A DNA stretch of 64,000 nt from Roseovarius sp. (GTDB lineage Bacteria; Pseudomonadota; Alphaproteobacteria; Rhodobacterales; Rhodobacteraceae). This document shows positions 15,611 to 24,303 of the stretch, piece by piece (position 1 is the first letter of the stretch; each line of letters opens with the position of its first letter). The notes under the pieces are model-generated. The model was not told the origin of the DNA. It made no database searches and saw only the letters and a list, made by a program, of their open reading frames with translations. The stretch covers positions 62,001 to 126,000 of the forward strand of contig JARGOC010000008.1 in NCBI GenBank assembly GCA_029212365.1. The letters run 5' to 3'. The translations under genes were made by a program, and so were the position numbers.

Positions 15611-16515
15611 GAGTGATCTTCATGGGGACTCCCGATTTTTCGGTGCCGGTACTTGAGGCATTGGTGCAGGCCGGTCACGACATCGTTGCCGTCTATTGCC
15701 AGCCCCCGCGCCCTGCTGGACGGGGCAAAAAGGACCGGCCCACCCCAGTGCATGCGCGCGCCGAGGCGTTGGGTTTGACAGTGCATCACCCGGTGAGCCT
15801 GAAAGGCAGCGATGCCCAGGCTGAGTTTGCCGCGCTCAACGCTGATATCGCCGTGGTCGTCGCCTATGGGCTGATCTTACCGCAAGCCGTTTTGGATGCA
15901 CCCACCCATGGCTGTCTCAATATCCACGCATCGCTTTTGCCGCGCTGGCGTGGTGCTGCGCCCATTCACCGTGCGATTATGGCCGGGGATGAAGAAACCG
16001 GTATTTGCATCATGCAGATGGAGGCCGGATTGGACACCGGCCCGGTGTTGCTGCGCAAGGCGACACAAATCGGCAAAGAAGAAACCACCGGACAGCTGCA
16101 TGACCGGCTGTCTGACCTGGGTGCGTCACTGATTGTTGACGCATTGCAGCAGCTGGATGGGCTGACACCCGTGCCGCAATCTCAAGAGGGCGTCACCTAT
16201 GCGGCCAAGATTGACAAGGCCGAGGCGCGCATCGACTGGGGCGGAACCGCCGCTGAGGTGGATCAGCATATCCGTGGCCTGTCACCCTTTCCCGGTGCCT
16301 GGACCCAAACGCAGGGTGAGCGCCTAAAGGTGCTGGCATCGCGCCTGTCACAGGGGAGCGGTGCGCCGGGGCAGATCCTGGACGATGCGCTGAGCGTGGC
16401 GTGCGGGCGCGGGGCGGTGCAGCTTTTGCGCTTGCAACGGGCGGGGCGGGGCGCGCAGGATGCGCAGGAGTTTCTGCGCGGCACCCCCCTACCAAAGGGC
16501 ACCCGCCTGACATGA
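15607..16515 (+). CDS. fmt: Methionyl-tRNA formyltransferase
   Basis: A 302-residue protein. The N-terminal formyltransferase domain opens [18 protein letters not shown] and contains [15 protein letters not shown], the Fmt folate-site signature, and VVAYGLILP. The C-terminal OB-like tRNA-binding domain follows from about residue 205. It transfers a formyl group from 10-formyl-THF to initiator Met-tRNA. Translational coupling to the degenerate deformylase gene (ATGA) and the upstream def gene gives a compact initiation-processing operon. Confidence 0.96.
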   Translation: MRVIFMGTPDFSVPVLEALVQAGHDIVAVYCQPPRPAGRGKKDRPTPVHARAEALGLTVHHPVSLKGSDAQAEFAALNADIAVVVAYGLILPQAVLDAPTHGCLNIHASLLPRWRGAAPIHRAIMAGDEETGICIMQMEAGLDTGPVLLRKATQIGKEETTGQLHDRLSDLGASLIVDALQQLDGLTPVPQSQEGVTYAAKIDKAEARIDWGGTAAEVDQHIRGLSPFPGAWTQTQGERLKVLASRLSQGSGAPGQILDDALSVACGRGAVQLLRLQRAGRGAQDAQEFLRGTPLPKGTRLT

Positions 16516-16528
16516 GAGGCAGATAACA

Positions 16529-16771
16529 ATGTTCATGGTTTTGTTCGGAACTGTCGTCGTCGCCGGGATCGTTGGATATGTCAGTGAAAAGTCAGGCTTC
16601 ACCCGGAACGGGTATCTACCGTCGATCATCATCTGTGTCGGGGGGGCGTTCCTGTTTTACTTCGTGCGAATCATGTTCGGCATTAAATTCGGGGCGCCGG
16701 GGGTGGATGCAATCATCTCATCCATTGGAGCGCTGATCATTGTGCCGACACATTGGCGTGGGCGCCACTAA
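16529..16771 (+). CDS. Small integral membrane protein, possibly GlsB/YeaQ/YmgE-like
   Basis: An 80-residue hydrophobic protein with three predicted helices (about 2-18, 31-50 and 60-75) and a short basic end. Size and a Gly-rich third helix (GVDAIISSIGALIIV) fit the three-helix GlsB/YeaQ family, though the similarity is weaker than in its neighbour. It is 13 bases after fmt and 14 bases before a second small membrane gene, suggesting a two-gene pair that could be a stress-linked membrane module. Function unknown. Confidence 0.65.
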   Translation: MFMVLFGTVVVAGIVGYVSEKSGFTRNGYLPSIIICVGGAFLFYFVRIMFGIKFGAPGVDAIISSIGALIIVPTHWRGRH

Positions 16772-16785
16772 AAGGAGATCAGATT

Positions 16786-17025
16786 ATGTCTGTCATTTTA
16801 TTGATTATCATTGGCGCGGCGGCCGGGTTTCTGGCCACACGCCTGATGAACATCGAGGCGGGTATCGTGCCAACCGTTGGTATTGGTATCGCAGGCGCGC
16901 TGGTGGGCGGTCTGGTGCTTCAGGTTTTGTTGCGCGTTATGGGCGCAATGGCCGGCTTTGTCGGGGCTGTGCTGGGGGCGCTCTTGCTGATCTGGCTGTG
17001 GCAAACCTATGTAAAGAAGCCTTGA
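16786..17025 (+). CDS. Small membrane protein, GlsB/YeaQ/YmgE-like
   Basis: A 79-residue protein from ATG 16786, preceded by a strong AAAGGAG. Three hydrophobic helices are seen (1-15, 25-46, 51-73), with glycines spaced as in GlsB/YeaQ/YmgE (IIIGAAAGFLATRLM, GIGIAGALVGGLVL, GAVLGALLLIWLW). An in-frame ATG at 16753 overlaps the previous gene and is less likely. The family is induced in stress in some bacteria and its mechanism is unsettled. It ends three bases before a hairpin. Confidence 0.75.
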   Translation: MSVILLIIIGAAAGFLATRLMNIEAGIVPTVGIGIAGALVGGLVLQVLLRVMGAMAGFVGAVLGALLLIWLWQTYVKKP

Positions 17026-17027
17026 GC

Positions 17028-17060
17028 AAAAAAAGGGCTGGACAGTTTCCTGCCCAGCCA
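17028..17060 (-). terminator. Rho-independent terminator (minus strand)
   Basis: The stem GGCTGG/CCAGCC (17036-17041 and 17054-17059), extended by CAG/CTG after a mismatch, has a TTTC loop. Read on the minus strand it is followed by seven Ts (17034-17028). It would end transcripts from the TRIC-like gene, 270 bases upstream on that strand. On the plus strand it directly follows the GlsB-like gene but lacks a T-run. Confidence 0.7.
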
Positions 17061-17329
17061 TGTCCTGTTGGACGTCGTTTTCTGCGCCGCCTAACCTGGG
17101 AGGAGGATAGGCTGACGGCGCTTAGTTGAACTACAGAACCAAGGGAGGAGGTATGGCCTGCAATCGCTCTAGAGTAACTTCACAATGCTGCGTTGCGGCG
17201 AGATCGGCAAGAGGATATTTAAATATTTTTAGAATATTCGGAAGTCACAGATTTAAATGACTAAATTTTAGCACTGCAGAGGGGAAATGACTAATAATCC
17301 AACACAAAAATGCTGCAACTGCGAAATGA
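17061..17329. other. Intergenic stretch with an AT-rich block
   Basis: Together with the terminator this makes 304 bases without a gene between convergent genes. Bases 17210-17300 are much richer in A+T than the surroundings (runs such as GGATATTTAAATATTTTTAG). A 40-codon open frame starts at 17287 but overlaps the convergent gene and has no family resemblance. No repeat ends, target duplication or tRNA was found. It may be the 3' untranslated region of the TRIC-like gene or an old insertion scar. Confidence 0.4.
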
Positions 17330-17953
17330 TTAATTCCTGGGCGGTCGTGCGCGATAAACTGGCAATTTCCAGCCAAACAGCAATGATCCGGCGCGCAACG
17401 TCCATGTGACCCCGGCACAGACGATCAACCCCAGCTCAGGTTGATACAGCATGTCAGCCACAATCACTCCGGCCAATGAGCCGCCAAATGCGGCTGAGAT
17501 ATAGAGCTCGCCCTGTTTGAGCACCAATGGCACTTCGCCCACCACCACATCACGCAACAATCCCCCCATGCATCCGGTCAACACACCCATCAACACCATG
17601 ATCAGCGACGGTTGCAGCATCTGCATGGCCAGACCCACGCCCGCTGGCACGGCCACGGCCAGGGCAAAACTATCCAGCCATAACAGCCAGCGGTATCGGC
17701 TCTCCACCAGATGTGCGCTCAGAAAGATCAGCAAGGCCGCGCCGCAGGCAATCAGGATGTAATTCGGATTGCCGACCCAAAACACCGGGTTACGATCCAG
17801 CAGCACGTCGCGCAGCGTGCCGCCGCCCACAGCCGTCAGACAGGCGACAAAGGCAAAGCCGACGATATCCAGCTGCGCGCGGGATGCGACCAGCGCGCCG
17901 GTAAGTGCAAATATCAGCACCGAGGCATAATCGAGCAGCATCAACAGTGTCAT
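17330..17953 (-). CDS. Trimeric intracellular cation channel (TRIC/UPF0126, YicG-like) family protein
   Basis: A 207-residue membrane protein of about seven helices made of two repeated UPF0126 units. Each repeat carries the Gly-Arg-Asp motif: VGGGTLRDVLLDRNPVFWV and MGGLLRDVVVGEVPLVL. Prokaryotic TRIC proteins form homotrimeric potassium/cation channels in the inner membrane; the physiological role in bacteria is unclear. It is the last gene of a minus-strand run (LysE, methyltransferase, rnhA, this gene), 8 bases after rnhA, and a terminator lies 270 bases beyond its stop. Confidence 0.9.
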   Translation of the reverse strand: MTLLMLLDYASVLIFALTGALVASRAQLDIVGFAFVACLTAVGGGTLRDVLLDRNPVFWVGNPNYILIACGAALLIFLSAHLVESRYRWLLWLDSFALAVAVPAGVGLAMQMLQPSLIMVLMGVLTGCMGGLLRDVVVGEVPLVLKQGELYISAAFGGSLAGVIVADMLYQPELGLIVCAGVTWTLRAGSLLFGWKLPVYRARPPRN

Positions 17954-17961
17954 AAATCGTC

Positions 17962-18417
17962 CTAGCTTGGTTTGAACGGAGCCATGCCGGCGCGGGCCAA
18001 TTCATCCGCGCGCTCGTTTTCGGGGTGGCCCGCGTGGCCCTTGACCCATTCCCAGGTCACAGTATGGCGTGCCTGGGCCTCGTCCAGCCGTTGCCACAGC
18101 TCCACGTTTTTGACGGGTTTTTTGTTTGAGGTCCGCCACCCATTGCGCTTCCAGCCATGTATCCAGCCGGTCACACCGTTCTTCACATAAGCGCTGTCGG
18201 TGACAATGGTCAGGGTGCTGGGCCGTTCCAGCACCTCAAGCGCATGGATTGCGGCCAGCAGCTCCATCCGGTTGTTGGTGGTGTCGGCCTCACCGCCTTG
18301 TAACTCGCGTTCTTTGATGATCTTGCCGTCTTGCACGGCGCGCATCAAAACCCCCCAGCCGCCGGGGCCAGGATTGCCGGAACATGCTCCATCGGTATAG
18401 GCAAACAGCTCAGCCAT
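17962..18417 (-). CDS. rnhA: Ribonuclease HI
   Basis: A 151-residue RNase H from ATG 18417. Catalytic acidic residues are visible in [17 protein letters not shown] (D9), NRMELLAAI (Glu), VTDSAYV (Asp) and [10 protein letters not shown] (Asp), and [14 protein letters not shown] gives the basic region and His. It degrades the RNA strand of RNA-DNA hybrids. The start overlaps the upstream methyltransferase stop by 8 bases. An in-frame start at 18453 would lie inside the neighbour and add an unlikely N-terminus. Confidence 0.95.
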   Translation of the reverse strand: MAELFAYTDGACSGNPGPGGWGVLMRAVQDGKIIKERELQGGEADTTNNRMELLAAIHALEVLERPSTLTIVTDSAYVKNGVTGWIHGWKRNGWRTSNKKPVKNVELWQRLDEAQARHTVTWEWVKGHAGHPENERADELARAGMAPFKPS

Positions 18418-19003
18418 GGGCGGTGATACACACCCAAGAGGCCAACTTGCCATCCATCCCTTTTTCGGCGCCGGTGGTTGATGAGAAAGGCGTAAAGCCT
18501 GCGTTCTTTAGAAGTTCTGTCAATTCATGTTCCGTATAATAAGAATATAGCCGACCAAGGCTGTCTCGGTGCTCTCCGGTGCCAGTTTTCATGCCGATAT
18601 GGAACAGCCCACCAGGTTTCAGCGCATGGCGAAGGCGCGCCAGATGGGCAGGCATATCTGCCTTTGGCGCGTGCAGCAAACTGAAGTTGGCCCAAATGCC
18701 ATCATAAATGTTGTCACCGCTGATTTCATCAAACCGTGCAAGGCGTGCTGTGACGCCGGGCTGTGCCGCTGCCAAAGCCACCATTTCAGGCACCGCATCG
18801 GTGGCGTCAACTGTCAGACCTGCGCGGGCCATGGCAGCGCCGGAGTTGCCCGGCCCACAGCCCAGATCCAGAACATGCGCACCACCCTGCAACCCGCCAA
18901 TAAAGGCCGTCAGCTGCGGGCTCTTGTCCTCATTGTGTACCAGTGCTGAATATTCATCGGCCCGTTGGGCATAGACATTCAGCGTCTCAGAATCGTGGCT
19001 CAT
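18410..19003 (-). CDS. Class I SAM-dependent methyltransferase
   Basis: A 197-residue single-domain methyltransferase with motif [17 protein letters not shown] (44-59), an acidic post-I loop ([10 protein letters not shown]) and a small-molecule-type motif around [11 protein letters not shown]. The substrate is unknown; the small size suggests a soluble methylase of metabolites or a protein residue. It overlaps rnhA by 8 bases and follows the LysE-type exporter gene region by 5 bases on the other side, so it is probably co-transcribed with rnhA. Confidence 0.85.
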   Translation of the reverse strand: MSHDSETLNVYAQRADEYSALVHNEDKSPQLTAFIGGLQGGAHVLDLGCGPGNSGAAMARAGLTVDATDAVPEMVALAAAQPGVTARLARFDEISGDNIYDGIWANFSLLHAPKADMPAHLARLRHALKPGGLFHIGMKTGTGEHRDSLGRLYSYYTEHELTELLKNAGFTPFSSTTGAEKGMDGKLASWVCITAHG

Positions 19004-19008
19004 CGGTT

Positions 19009-19620
19009 TTAGGCCCTTTCAAATGCCAGCCGTGTGGCAAGAGCGGCAAATATGGCGGCAAAGCTGCGGTTCAGCCAGCGCATGATCCGGGCCGAGCCAA
19101 GAATGTGATCACGCGCACCGGCAGCAAAAACACCGTAGAGGGTAAACACCGCCAATGTCATCGCCATGAAAACCGCACCCAGAACCGTCATCTCGGAGGT
19201 GGCCAGAGCAGGGTCGCCCGACAAAAATGGTGGCAGCAGGGCCAGAAAGAATATCGACAATTTGGGGTTCAACACGTTGATCAGCGCGCCACGGCGCGCC
19301 ACGATCCAACCGGGCTCGGGCTGGCGGTTTGGCTGCACCGACAATGCCCCGCCCGAGGACAGCGATTGCCACGCCAGATACAGCAAATAAGCAACACCTG
19401 CGAATTTCACGATCAGAAACAGCAAAGCCGAGGCGTGCAACACCGCCGCCACGCCCAATATCGCAGCAGCGAGATGCGGCAAAATCCCGAGTGTGCAGCC
19501 CAAAGCCGCGAAAATCGCAGCGCGATGCCCCTGGCCCAATCCGATAGCCAGCGTGTAAATCACACCTGTTCCGGGGGCCAACACCACGACAAACGCGGTG
19601 ATCAGAAATTGCAGGCTCAT
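19009..19620 (-). CDS. LysE/RhtB-family amino-acid exporter
   Basis: A 203-residue inner-membrane protein with six hydrophobic helices. The N-terminal LysE signature is present (LAPGTGVIYTLAIGLGQGHRAA), as are a central LYLAWQSLSSG and the C-terminal MRWLNRSFAAIFAALA helix. Such proteins export amino acids or derivatives. ATG 19620 was chosen because GAGG lies nine bases upstream; further in-frame ATGs upstream (19629, 19635) are less well placed. It lies upstream of the methyltransferase gene on the same strand with 5 bases between them. The substrate cannot be predicted. Confidence 0.88.
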   Translation of the reverse strand: MSLQFLITAFVVVLAPGTGVIYTLAIGLGQGHRAAIFAALGCTLGILPHLAAAILGVAAVLHASALLFLIVKFAGVAYLLYLAWQSLSSGGALSVQPNRQPEPGWIVARRGALINVLNPKLSIFFLALLPPFLSGDPALATSEMTVLGAVFMAMTLAVFTLYGVFAAGARDHILGSARIMRWLNRSFAAIFAALATRLAFERA

Positions 19621-19728
19621 GGGCATTGACCTCATTGAATGTCGCTCGGGCGAGTGAGGCCACAGCGCGCTGGGGCTGTCAACCACGCGAGCGCGGCGCG
19701 CCAATGCGGGCCCCTGAAAAATCAAAGG

Positions 19729-20679
19729 TCACGCAACTCCGCGCAGTACGCGTGGCACCTTGAAATGCACGTTCTCGACAGCGGTTTCAACTTGCTCAAC
19801 ACTCACGTCATACCGTGCACGAAAGGCGTCAATCACCTCGTTGACCAACACTTCGGGGGCCGAGGCCCCTGCGGTGATCCCGATTGAGGCAATGCCATCC
19901 AGCGCACGCCAATCAATGTCAACGGCGCGTTGTACCAACTGGGCGTAAGCGCAGCCGGCTTTGGCACCCACCTCAACCAATCTGCGCGAGTTTGACGAAT
20001 TAGGCGCCCCCACCACCAGCATGGCGTCGGCTTTGGCGGCCATCGCTTTGACTGCCTCCTGGCGATTGGTGGTGGCATAGCAGATGTCTTCCTTGTGCGG
20101 GCCTTTGATGGCCGGAAAACGGGCTTGCAATGCGGCGACGATATCTTTGGTGTCATCCACCGATAGCGTGGTCTGGGTGACAAACGCCAGCTGGGTTGCA
20201 TCGCGCACATCCAGATGGATCACATCCTCGACAGTTTCGACCAGCAGCACCTGACCTGGTGGCAGCTGTCCCATGGTGCCGATGGTTTCAGGGTGGCCTT
20301 CATGGCCAATCATGATGATCTGAAGGCCGTTCTCAAAGTGCCGTTCGGCTTCGATATGAACTTTGCTCACCAAGGGGCAGGTGGCATCCACATAGATCAT
20401 TTCACGTTTCGCGGCCTCTGCGGGCACAGATTTGGGCACGCCGTGGGCTGAAAAAATCACCGGGCGATCATCCGGGCAATCCTGCAGGTCTTCGACAAAC
20501 ACCGCCCCCTTGGCGCGCAGATCGTCGACAACAAATTTATTATGCACGATTTCATGGCGCACATAGACCGGTGCACCCCACTTTTTCAGGGCCAGTTCAA
20601 CGATCTGGATGGCGCGGTCAACACCTGCGCAAAACCCACGAGGGGCGGCCAAGTAAAGCGTGAGAGGTGGTTTGGACAT
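19729..20679 (-). CDS. ispH: 4-hydroxy-3-methylbut-2-enyl diphosphate reductase IspH (LytB)
   Basis: A 316-residue Fe-S enzyme, last step of the MEP isoprenoid pathway, producing IPP and DMAPP. Cluster cysteines lie in [14 protein letters not shown] (C17), [12 protein letters not shown] and [28 protein letters not shown] and ITAGASAPE are substrate-binding signatures. ATG 20679 gives the family N-terminus; an in-frame extension to 20826 is out of family. The gene appears monocistronic, 108 bases upstream of the LysE gene on the same strand. Confidence 0.95.
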   Translation of the reverse strand: MSKPPLTLYLAAPRGFCAGVDRAIQIVELALKKWGAPVYVRHEIVHNKFVVDDLRAKGAVFVEDLQDCPDDRPVIFSAHGVPKSVPAEAAKREMIYVDATCPLVSKVHIEAERHFENGLQIIMIGHEGHPETIGTMGQLPPGQVLLVETVEDVIHLDVRDATQLAFVTQTTLSVDDTKDIVAALQARFPAIKGPHKEDICYATTNRQEAVKAMAAKADAMLVVGAPNSSNSRRLVEVGAKAGCAYAQLVQRAVDIDWRALDGIASIGITAGASAPEVLVNEVIDAFRARYDVSVEQVETAVENVHFKVPRVLRGVA

Positions 20680-20824
20680 GACGGCAGCTCCTGTTATCCT
20701 GATAGGTAAGGATTTGTCAGGGGCGGGTCCAGCCCGGATGATCAGAAAGCTGGACCAATTGGACCGCAGGTGCCAGACATTCACTTCGGGCAGGAGGCAC
20801 GCAAGAAACGCGCCGGCCGCACCC

Positions 20825-20849
20825 AAAAACCGGGGCGCGTTGGCCCCGG
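20825..20849 (-). terminator. Rho-independent terminator after the NYN gene
   Basis: A perfect 7-bp GC stem, CCGGGGC (20830-20836) and GCCCCGG (20843-20849), with a 6-base loop. On the minus strand it is followed by TTTTTGGG. It lies 7 bases after the NYN gene stop and so separates that gene from ispH. Confidence 0.8.
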
Positions 20850-20855
20850 ATTCAA

Positions 20856-21431
20856 TTACTCGTGTGCGGTGCTGTAAGCGCCTTCGCTCTCAGGCATTGG
20901 CTCGCGCGGAGGGCGCCCAATCACTTCTTTGAGGCCTTCTAGCTCAATGAAGTTATCCGCCTGGCGACGCAAATCATCCGAGATCATCGGTGGCTGGCTG
21001 CGAATGGTCGATACAACCGACACGCGCACGCCCTGACGCTGAAGACTTGCCACCAGGGGGCGGAAATCGCCATCACCTGAGAACAAAACGATGTGATCTA
21101 CACGCGGAGCAAGCTCCATGGCATCCACCGCCAGCTCAATGTCCATATTGCCTTTGACTTTGCGACGGCCCTGGCTGTCGGTGTATTCTTTGGCTGGTTT
21201 CGTCACCATCGAAAACCCGTTGTAATTCAGCCAATCCACCAGCGGGCGAATGGGAGAATACTCATCATTTTCCAACAAAGCTGTATAATAAAAGGCCCGC
21301 AGAAGTTTGCCACGTCGCATGAATTCCGTACGCAGAAGCTTGTAGTCAATATCGAACCCAAGAGACTTTGAAGCTGCATACAGATTTGAGCCATCGATGA
21401 ACAGCGCAAGCCGTTCGTCTTTATAAAACAT
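20856..21431 (-). CDS. NYN-domain (LabA/DUF88) family protein
   Basis: A 191-residue protein with a PIN-like NYN nuclease fold. The acidic sites are in place: [10 protein letters not shown] (D13), [13 protein letters not shown] (D97, D103) and [13 protein letters not shown] (D120, D122). The family is predicted to bind metal and cleave RNA; in some bacteria it is linked to RNA turnover or gene regulation. The C-terminal tail after residue 165 is proline- and glutamate-rich and likely disordered. The gene is monocistronic, divergent from folK, and ends at a clear terminator. Confidence 0.9.
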   Translation of the reverse strand: MFYKDERLALFIDGSNLYAASKSLGFDIDYKLLRTEFMRRGKLLRAFYYTALLENDEYSPIRPLVDWLNYNGFSMVTKPAKEYTDSQGRRKVKGNMDIELAVDAMELAPRVDHIVLFSGDGDFRPLVASLQRQGVRVSVVSTIRSQPPMISDDLRRQADNFIELEGLKEVIGRPPREPMPESEGAYSTAHE

Positions 21432-21500
21432 TCGAAAGTCCTTCCAATCGATTTTGGTCTGCTTAGAATGTAAGCGTGTGAGTGGTTTAAAATAAAACAG

Positions 21501-21511
21501 ACCTGACAGGT
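21501..21511. promoter_or_regulatory. Short palindrome ACCTG-A-CAGGT in the NYN-folK divergent gap
   Basis: A perfect 5-bp inverted repeat in the 140-base AT-rich gap between the divergent NYN and folK starts, 61 bases before the folK ATG. It may be an operator or may be chance. No matching copy elsewhere in the window was noticed. Confidence 0.25.
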
Positions 21512-21571
21512 GAAAATAGGTATTTCATAGAAAATACGCAATAGGTTTCCGCTCATTCAAAAGGATAGGTT

Positions 21572-22141
21572 ATGATGACTACGGGTCAAGAATACTTGAT
21601 CGCGCTCGGCGGAAACCTGCGGTCCGAGGCGGGTGTGCCCCAACAAACACTGCGTGCAGCCCTGGCCATGTTGGAGGATGAGGGCGTACAACTTAAGGCA
21701 GTGAGCGATTTTTACCGCACAGCTTGTTTCCCGCCCGGTGCTGGCCCTGATTATGTCAATGCGGCAGCTCGTGTCGGGTATGCCGGTGGTCCACAAGATT
21801 TTTTGGCGGTTTTACACAGTGTTGAATCTCAGTTTGGGCGCGAACGCCAACAGCGTTGGGGCCGTCGTACGCTGGATCTGGATCTGGTGGCGGCGGGGCA
21901 GTTGGTCTTGCCGGATCAGGCAATACATGCCGATTGGCGTAATTTGCCCCCTGAAAAGCAAGTCGAAAGCACGCCCGATCAGCTGATCGTCCCGCATCCC
22001 CGCCTGCAAGACCGGGCATTTGTATTGGTGCCTTTGGCGGATGTGGCCCCCGATTGGATGCACCCGATTTTGGGCCTCAGCGTGACTGAAATGCTAGAAC
22101 ACCTGCCGCCCGCGTCACGAAACGACGTGGTTGAATTGTAG
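21572..22141 (+). CDS. folK: 2-amino-4-hydroxy-6-hydroxymethyldihydropteridine diphosphokinase
   Basis: A 189-residue HPPK with the family start IALGGNLRSEAG, SDFYRTACFPPG, the WGRRTLDLDL signature and IVPHPRLQDRAFVL. It transfers diphosphate from ATP to the pterin in folate synthesis. AAGGA lies six bases before the ATG at 21572; ATG 21575 is also possible. It is followed by 179 bases without a feature before pdxJ. folP and folB are not adjacent. Confidence 0.93.
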   Translation: MMTTGQEYLIALGGNLRSEAGVPQQTLRAALAMLEDEGVQLKAVSDFYRTACFPPGAGPDYVNAAARVGYAGGPQDFLAVLHSVESQFGRERQQRWGRRTLDLDLVAAGQLVLPDQAIHADWRNLPPEKQVESTPDQLIVPHPRLQDRAFVLVPLADVAPDWMHPILGLSVTEMLEHLPPASRNDVVEL

Positions 22142-22320
22142 ATCACCAGCCGACCTCAATGTTCTGGTGCCCTCAGGCAGATTAGCGGGGCGTCGGCCAA
22201 CCGTGCGCTTGATTGGGGCAAGCCAATGCTGACATCGGCGTTTCGCAGCCTGCACTGTTGTCATCCTACAAAGTGTTCTACGCTGCTCACGACTCACAGC
22301 ATTCTCAGGAGGATACGCTG

Positions 22321-23085
22321 ATGTCTGGCCCTCTACGCCTTGGTGTTAATATTGATCACGTCGCCACCGTGCGCAACGCGCGCGGCGGTGAATATCCTGA
22401 TCCGCTACGTGCGGCAAAAATCGCGGAAGAGGCCGGCGCCGATGGCATCACGGCCCATCTGCGCGAGGATCGTCGCCATATTTCGGACCGCGATATCGAC
22501 CGGTTGATGGACCATCTGACCGTGCCGCTGAATTTTGAGATGGCCGCCACGGAGGAGATGCAGCAAATCGCCCTGCGCCACAAACCCCATGCGGTGTGCA
22601 TCGTGCCCGAAAAACGCGAAGAAAAGACCACAGAAGGCGGGCTAGAAGTGGCGCGTGAAGAGAACCGTTTGGCCCATTACCTTGCCCCTCTGCGAGAGGC
22701 AGGTTGCCGGGTGTCGATCTTTGTCGCCGCCGATAAACGCCAGATTGAAGCGGCACATCGCATCGGTGGTGAAGTGGTTGAATTGCACGCCGGGGCGTAT
22801 TGCGACGCCCATGCTGAGGGCCGCTTTGACGACCGCGACCGCGAATTTGCCGCGCTGCGTGAAATGTCACAATTCGCGCATTCGCTGGGTCTGGAAGTGC
22901 ATGTTGGCCACGGGCTGACCTATGATTGTGTGCAACCCGTCGCAGCCCTGCCCGAGGTGATGGAGCTGAACATCGGCCATTTCCTGATTGGCGAGGCGAT
23001 CTTCATGGGGCTGGACCCCGCCATACGCCATATGCGCGGGTTGATGGACGGCGCGCGCAGGTCTGAGTACCGGTCGGCCATATGA
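22321..23085 (+). CDS. pdxJ: Pyridoxine 5'-phosphate synthase PdxJ
   Basis: A 254-residue TIM-barrel enzyme. Family segments: RLGVNIDHVATVRNARGG at 5-22, ITAHLREDRRHI, LNFEMAAT, VCIVPEKREE, ELHAGAYC, VHVGHGLTYD and LNIGHFLIGEAI. It condenses 1-deoxyxylulose 5-phosphate with aminoacetone phosphate to form pyridoxine phosphate. AGGAGG precedes ATG 22321. An upstream in-frame extension to 22213 is outside the family. Its stop overlaps the next gene by four bases (ATGA), starting a run of small genes leading to acpS. Confidence 0.96.
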   Translation: MSGPLRLGVNIDHVATVRNARGGEYPDPLRAAKIAEEAGADGITAHLREDRRHISDRDIDRLMDHLTVPLNFEMAATEEMQQIALRHKPHAVCIVPEKREEKTTEGGLEVAREENRLAHYLAPLREAGCRVSIFVAADKRQIEAAHRIGGEVVELHAGAYCDAHAEGRFDDRDREFAALREMSQFAHSLGLEVHVGHGLTYDCVQPVAALPEVMELNIGHFLIGEAIFMGLDPAIRHMRGLMDGARRSEYRSAI

Positions 23086-23519
23086 ACTATGTCCGATACG
23101 GATTGGTATTTGCCGCCGTCGCTCTGGGGGCGGCTTTTGCTGTCAAAATCTTGAACACCACGACAGATAATGTGCTTGGGTCTTCGGCGCAATTGATGGT
23201 GCCGGCGATGATTGCCGCCTTGATTGAGGGCCAGCAGTTTGCCCGCACCCACAAGCGCCGCCCCCGCAGCGCAGAAATCTGGGGGTTTGCCTGGATCGCC
23301 ACGTTGATCGCCGTGGTGCTGAATGTGGCGCTGGCTTTTGGGGCAGGAGGCTTGGCACCGGTGTTTGGCAGATTGGCCATCGCCGCCGCATCTGTCCAAC
23401 AATTCGCGCTGCTTTTGGGCATCTATGCGGGGGGCTATCTGATCTGCAACCGCTTCTTTGCAGGCATTGGGGCGGGCAATCAGCTCAGCGTTATGCGCAA
23501 CCGAGGTGAGTTGGAATGA
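23082..23519 (+). CDS. Small integral membrane protein (possibly ABZJ_00895 family)
   Basis: A 145-residue protein with about four hydrophobic helices and a central polar loop, QFARTHKRRPRSAEIW, reminiscent of ABZJ_00895-type proteins, which have R-x-P near the middle. Function unknown. It overlaps pdxJ by four bases and the following secreted-protein gene by four bases, so it is translated as part of the pdxJ-acpS run. Confidence 0.65.
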   Translation: MNYVRYGLVFAAVALGAAFAVKILNTTTDNVLGSSAQLMVPAMIAALIEGQQFARTHKRRPRSAEIWGFAWIATLIAVVLNVALAFGAGGLAPVFGRLAIAAASVQQFALLLGIYAGGYLICNRFFAGIGAGNQLSVMRNRGELE

Positions 23520-23956
23520 CTCGCCTTCTTACCCTGATGGTCCTGCTTTTCAGTGCCCTGCCTGCAACTGCTCAACACGTCCAGCCTTGTGATTGGATTG
23601 CGCGCGCCGATGGCATTGTCGAGCCGTGGAAGGACAACACCCGTACCTTTGCCAATGGGGCGGTGCGTCTGGCTCTGCTGGACGTGGTCGAGCCAGCCGC
23701 GGGCGCATTGCACCTGTTGATCCTGTCGCCGCCTCACAACGAGTTGGGGGAACGCCAATGCCTGACCTTGGGAATGTCCGAAAATATTGGCTTTACCAAT
23801 GCTGAGTTTGATACGCTCACGGCTGACTATGACGCCTCGGTAGGGCTGGTGTTTGAGATGACTGTTCAGGTATTTGACGGCGAGGATTACAGACCGGCCA
23901 TTTTACGCTTTACCCTCAACCAGGCCACCGGCGTCGTGCGCGCCGTGCTGCAATAG
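23516..23956 (+). CDS. Exported protein of unknown function, 146 residues
   Basis: An N-terminal signal peptide (MTRLLTLMVLLFSALPATAQ, cleavage near residue 19-20), then a compact all-beta-looking domain with two cysteines (CDWIARADG and QCLTLGMS) that could form a disulfide in the periplasm. No family recognised. It overlaps the membrane-protein gene before it by four bases and precedes the LysE remnant by 23 bases. Confidence 0.7.
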   Translation: MTRLLTLMVLLFSALPATAQHVQPCDWIARADGIVEPWKDNTRTFANGAVRLALLDVVEPAAGALHLLILSPPHNELGERQCLTLGMSENIGFTNAEFDTLTADYDASVGLVFEMTVQVFDGEDYRPAILRFTLNQATGVVRAVLQ

Positions 23957-23979
23957 ACGCCGACAAGTCGGAGAGAGTG

Positions 23980-24303
23980 ATGATTTCAATTCCCAAAATA
24001 TTGGCCGTAACACCGGGGCCTGCCAATCGGTCCAACGCCACAATGGTGCTGCGCTATGGCCGCAAGACCGGCTTGACCTATGGAGCGGCGCTGGATTCGC
24101 CAGGCACAATGTTGTCTGTCGTGCTCAGCGCCATTGTTTGCATGGTGGTCGCGATCCTGAATAACGTAATGTATTCAATCACCTTTTCCGCAGATAGCAT
24201 GAGGGCTGTCTATCGTCGGTGGTGCCGTTGGATTGATGGGATCAGCGCGGCGCTATTCGCAATCGCAGGCCTTGCCCTGATCCGATCGGCGTTTACCAGA
24301 TGA
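23980..24303 (+). pseudogene. LysE-family translocator remnant with internal deletion
   Basis: A 107-codon open frame whose ends match a LysE/RhtB exporter but whose middle is missing. Residues 6-33 carry the N-terminal signature (ILAVTPGPAN then YGRKTGLTYGAAL). Residues 45-107 carry the last two helices and the C-terminal [22 protein letters not shown] pattern. Intact relatives are about 200 residues with six helices, so roughly 90 residues (helices 2-4) are absent. The deletion is in frame, so a short membrane protein could still be made. GGAGAGAG precedes ATG 23980, and the stop overlaps acpS by four bases. Translation through the remnant may be kept to couple acpS. Confidence 0.7.

Noticed and set aside
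17287-17409. 40-codon plus-strand frame with closely spaced cysteines (KCCNCEM)
   Set aside because: Overlaps the convergent TRIC-like gene, lacks a ribosome site, and shows no family pattern.
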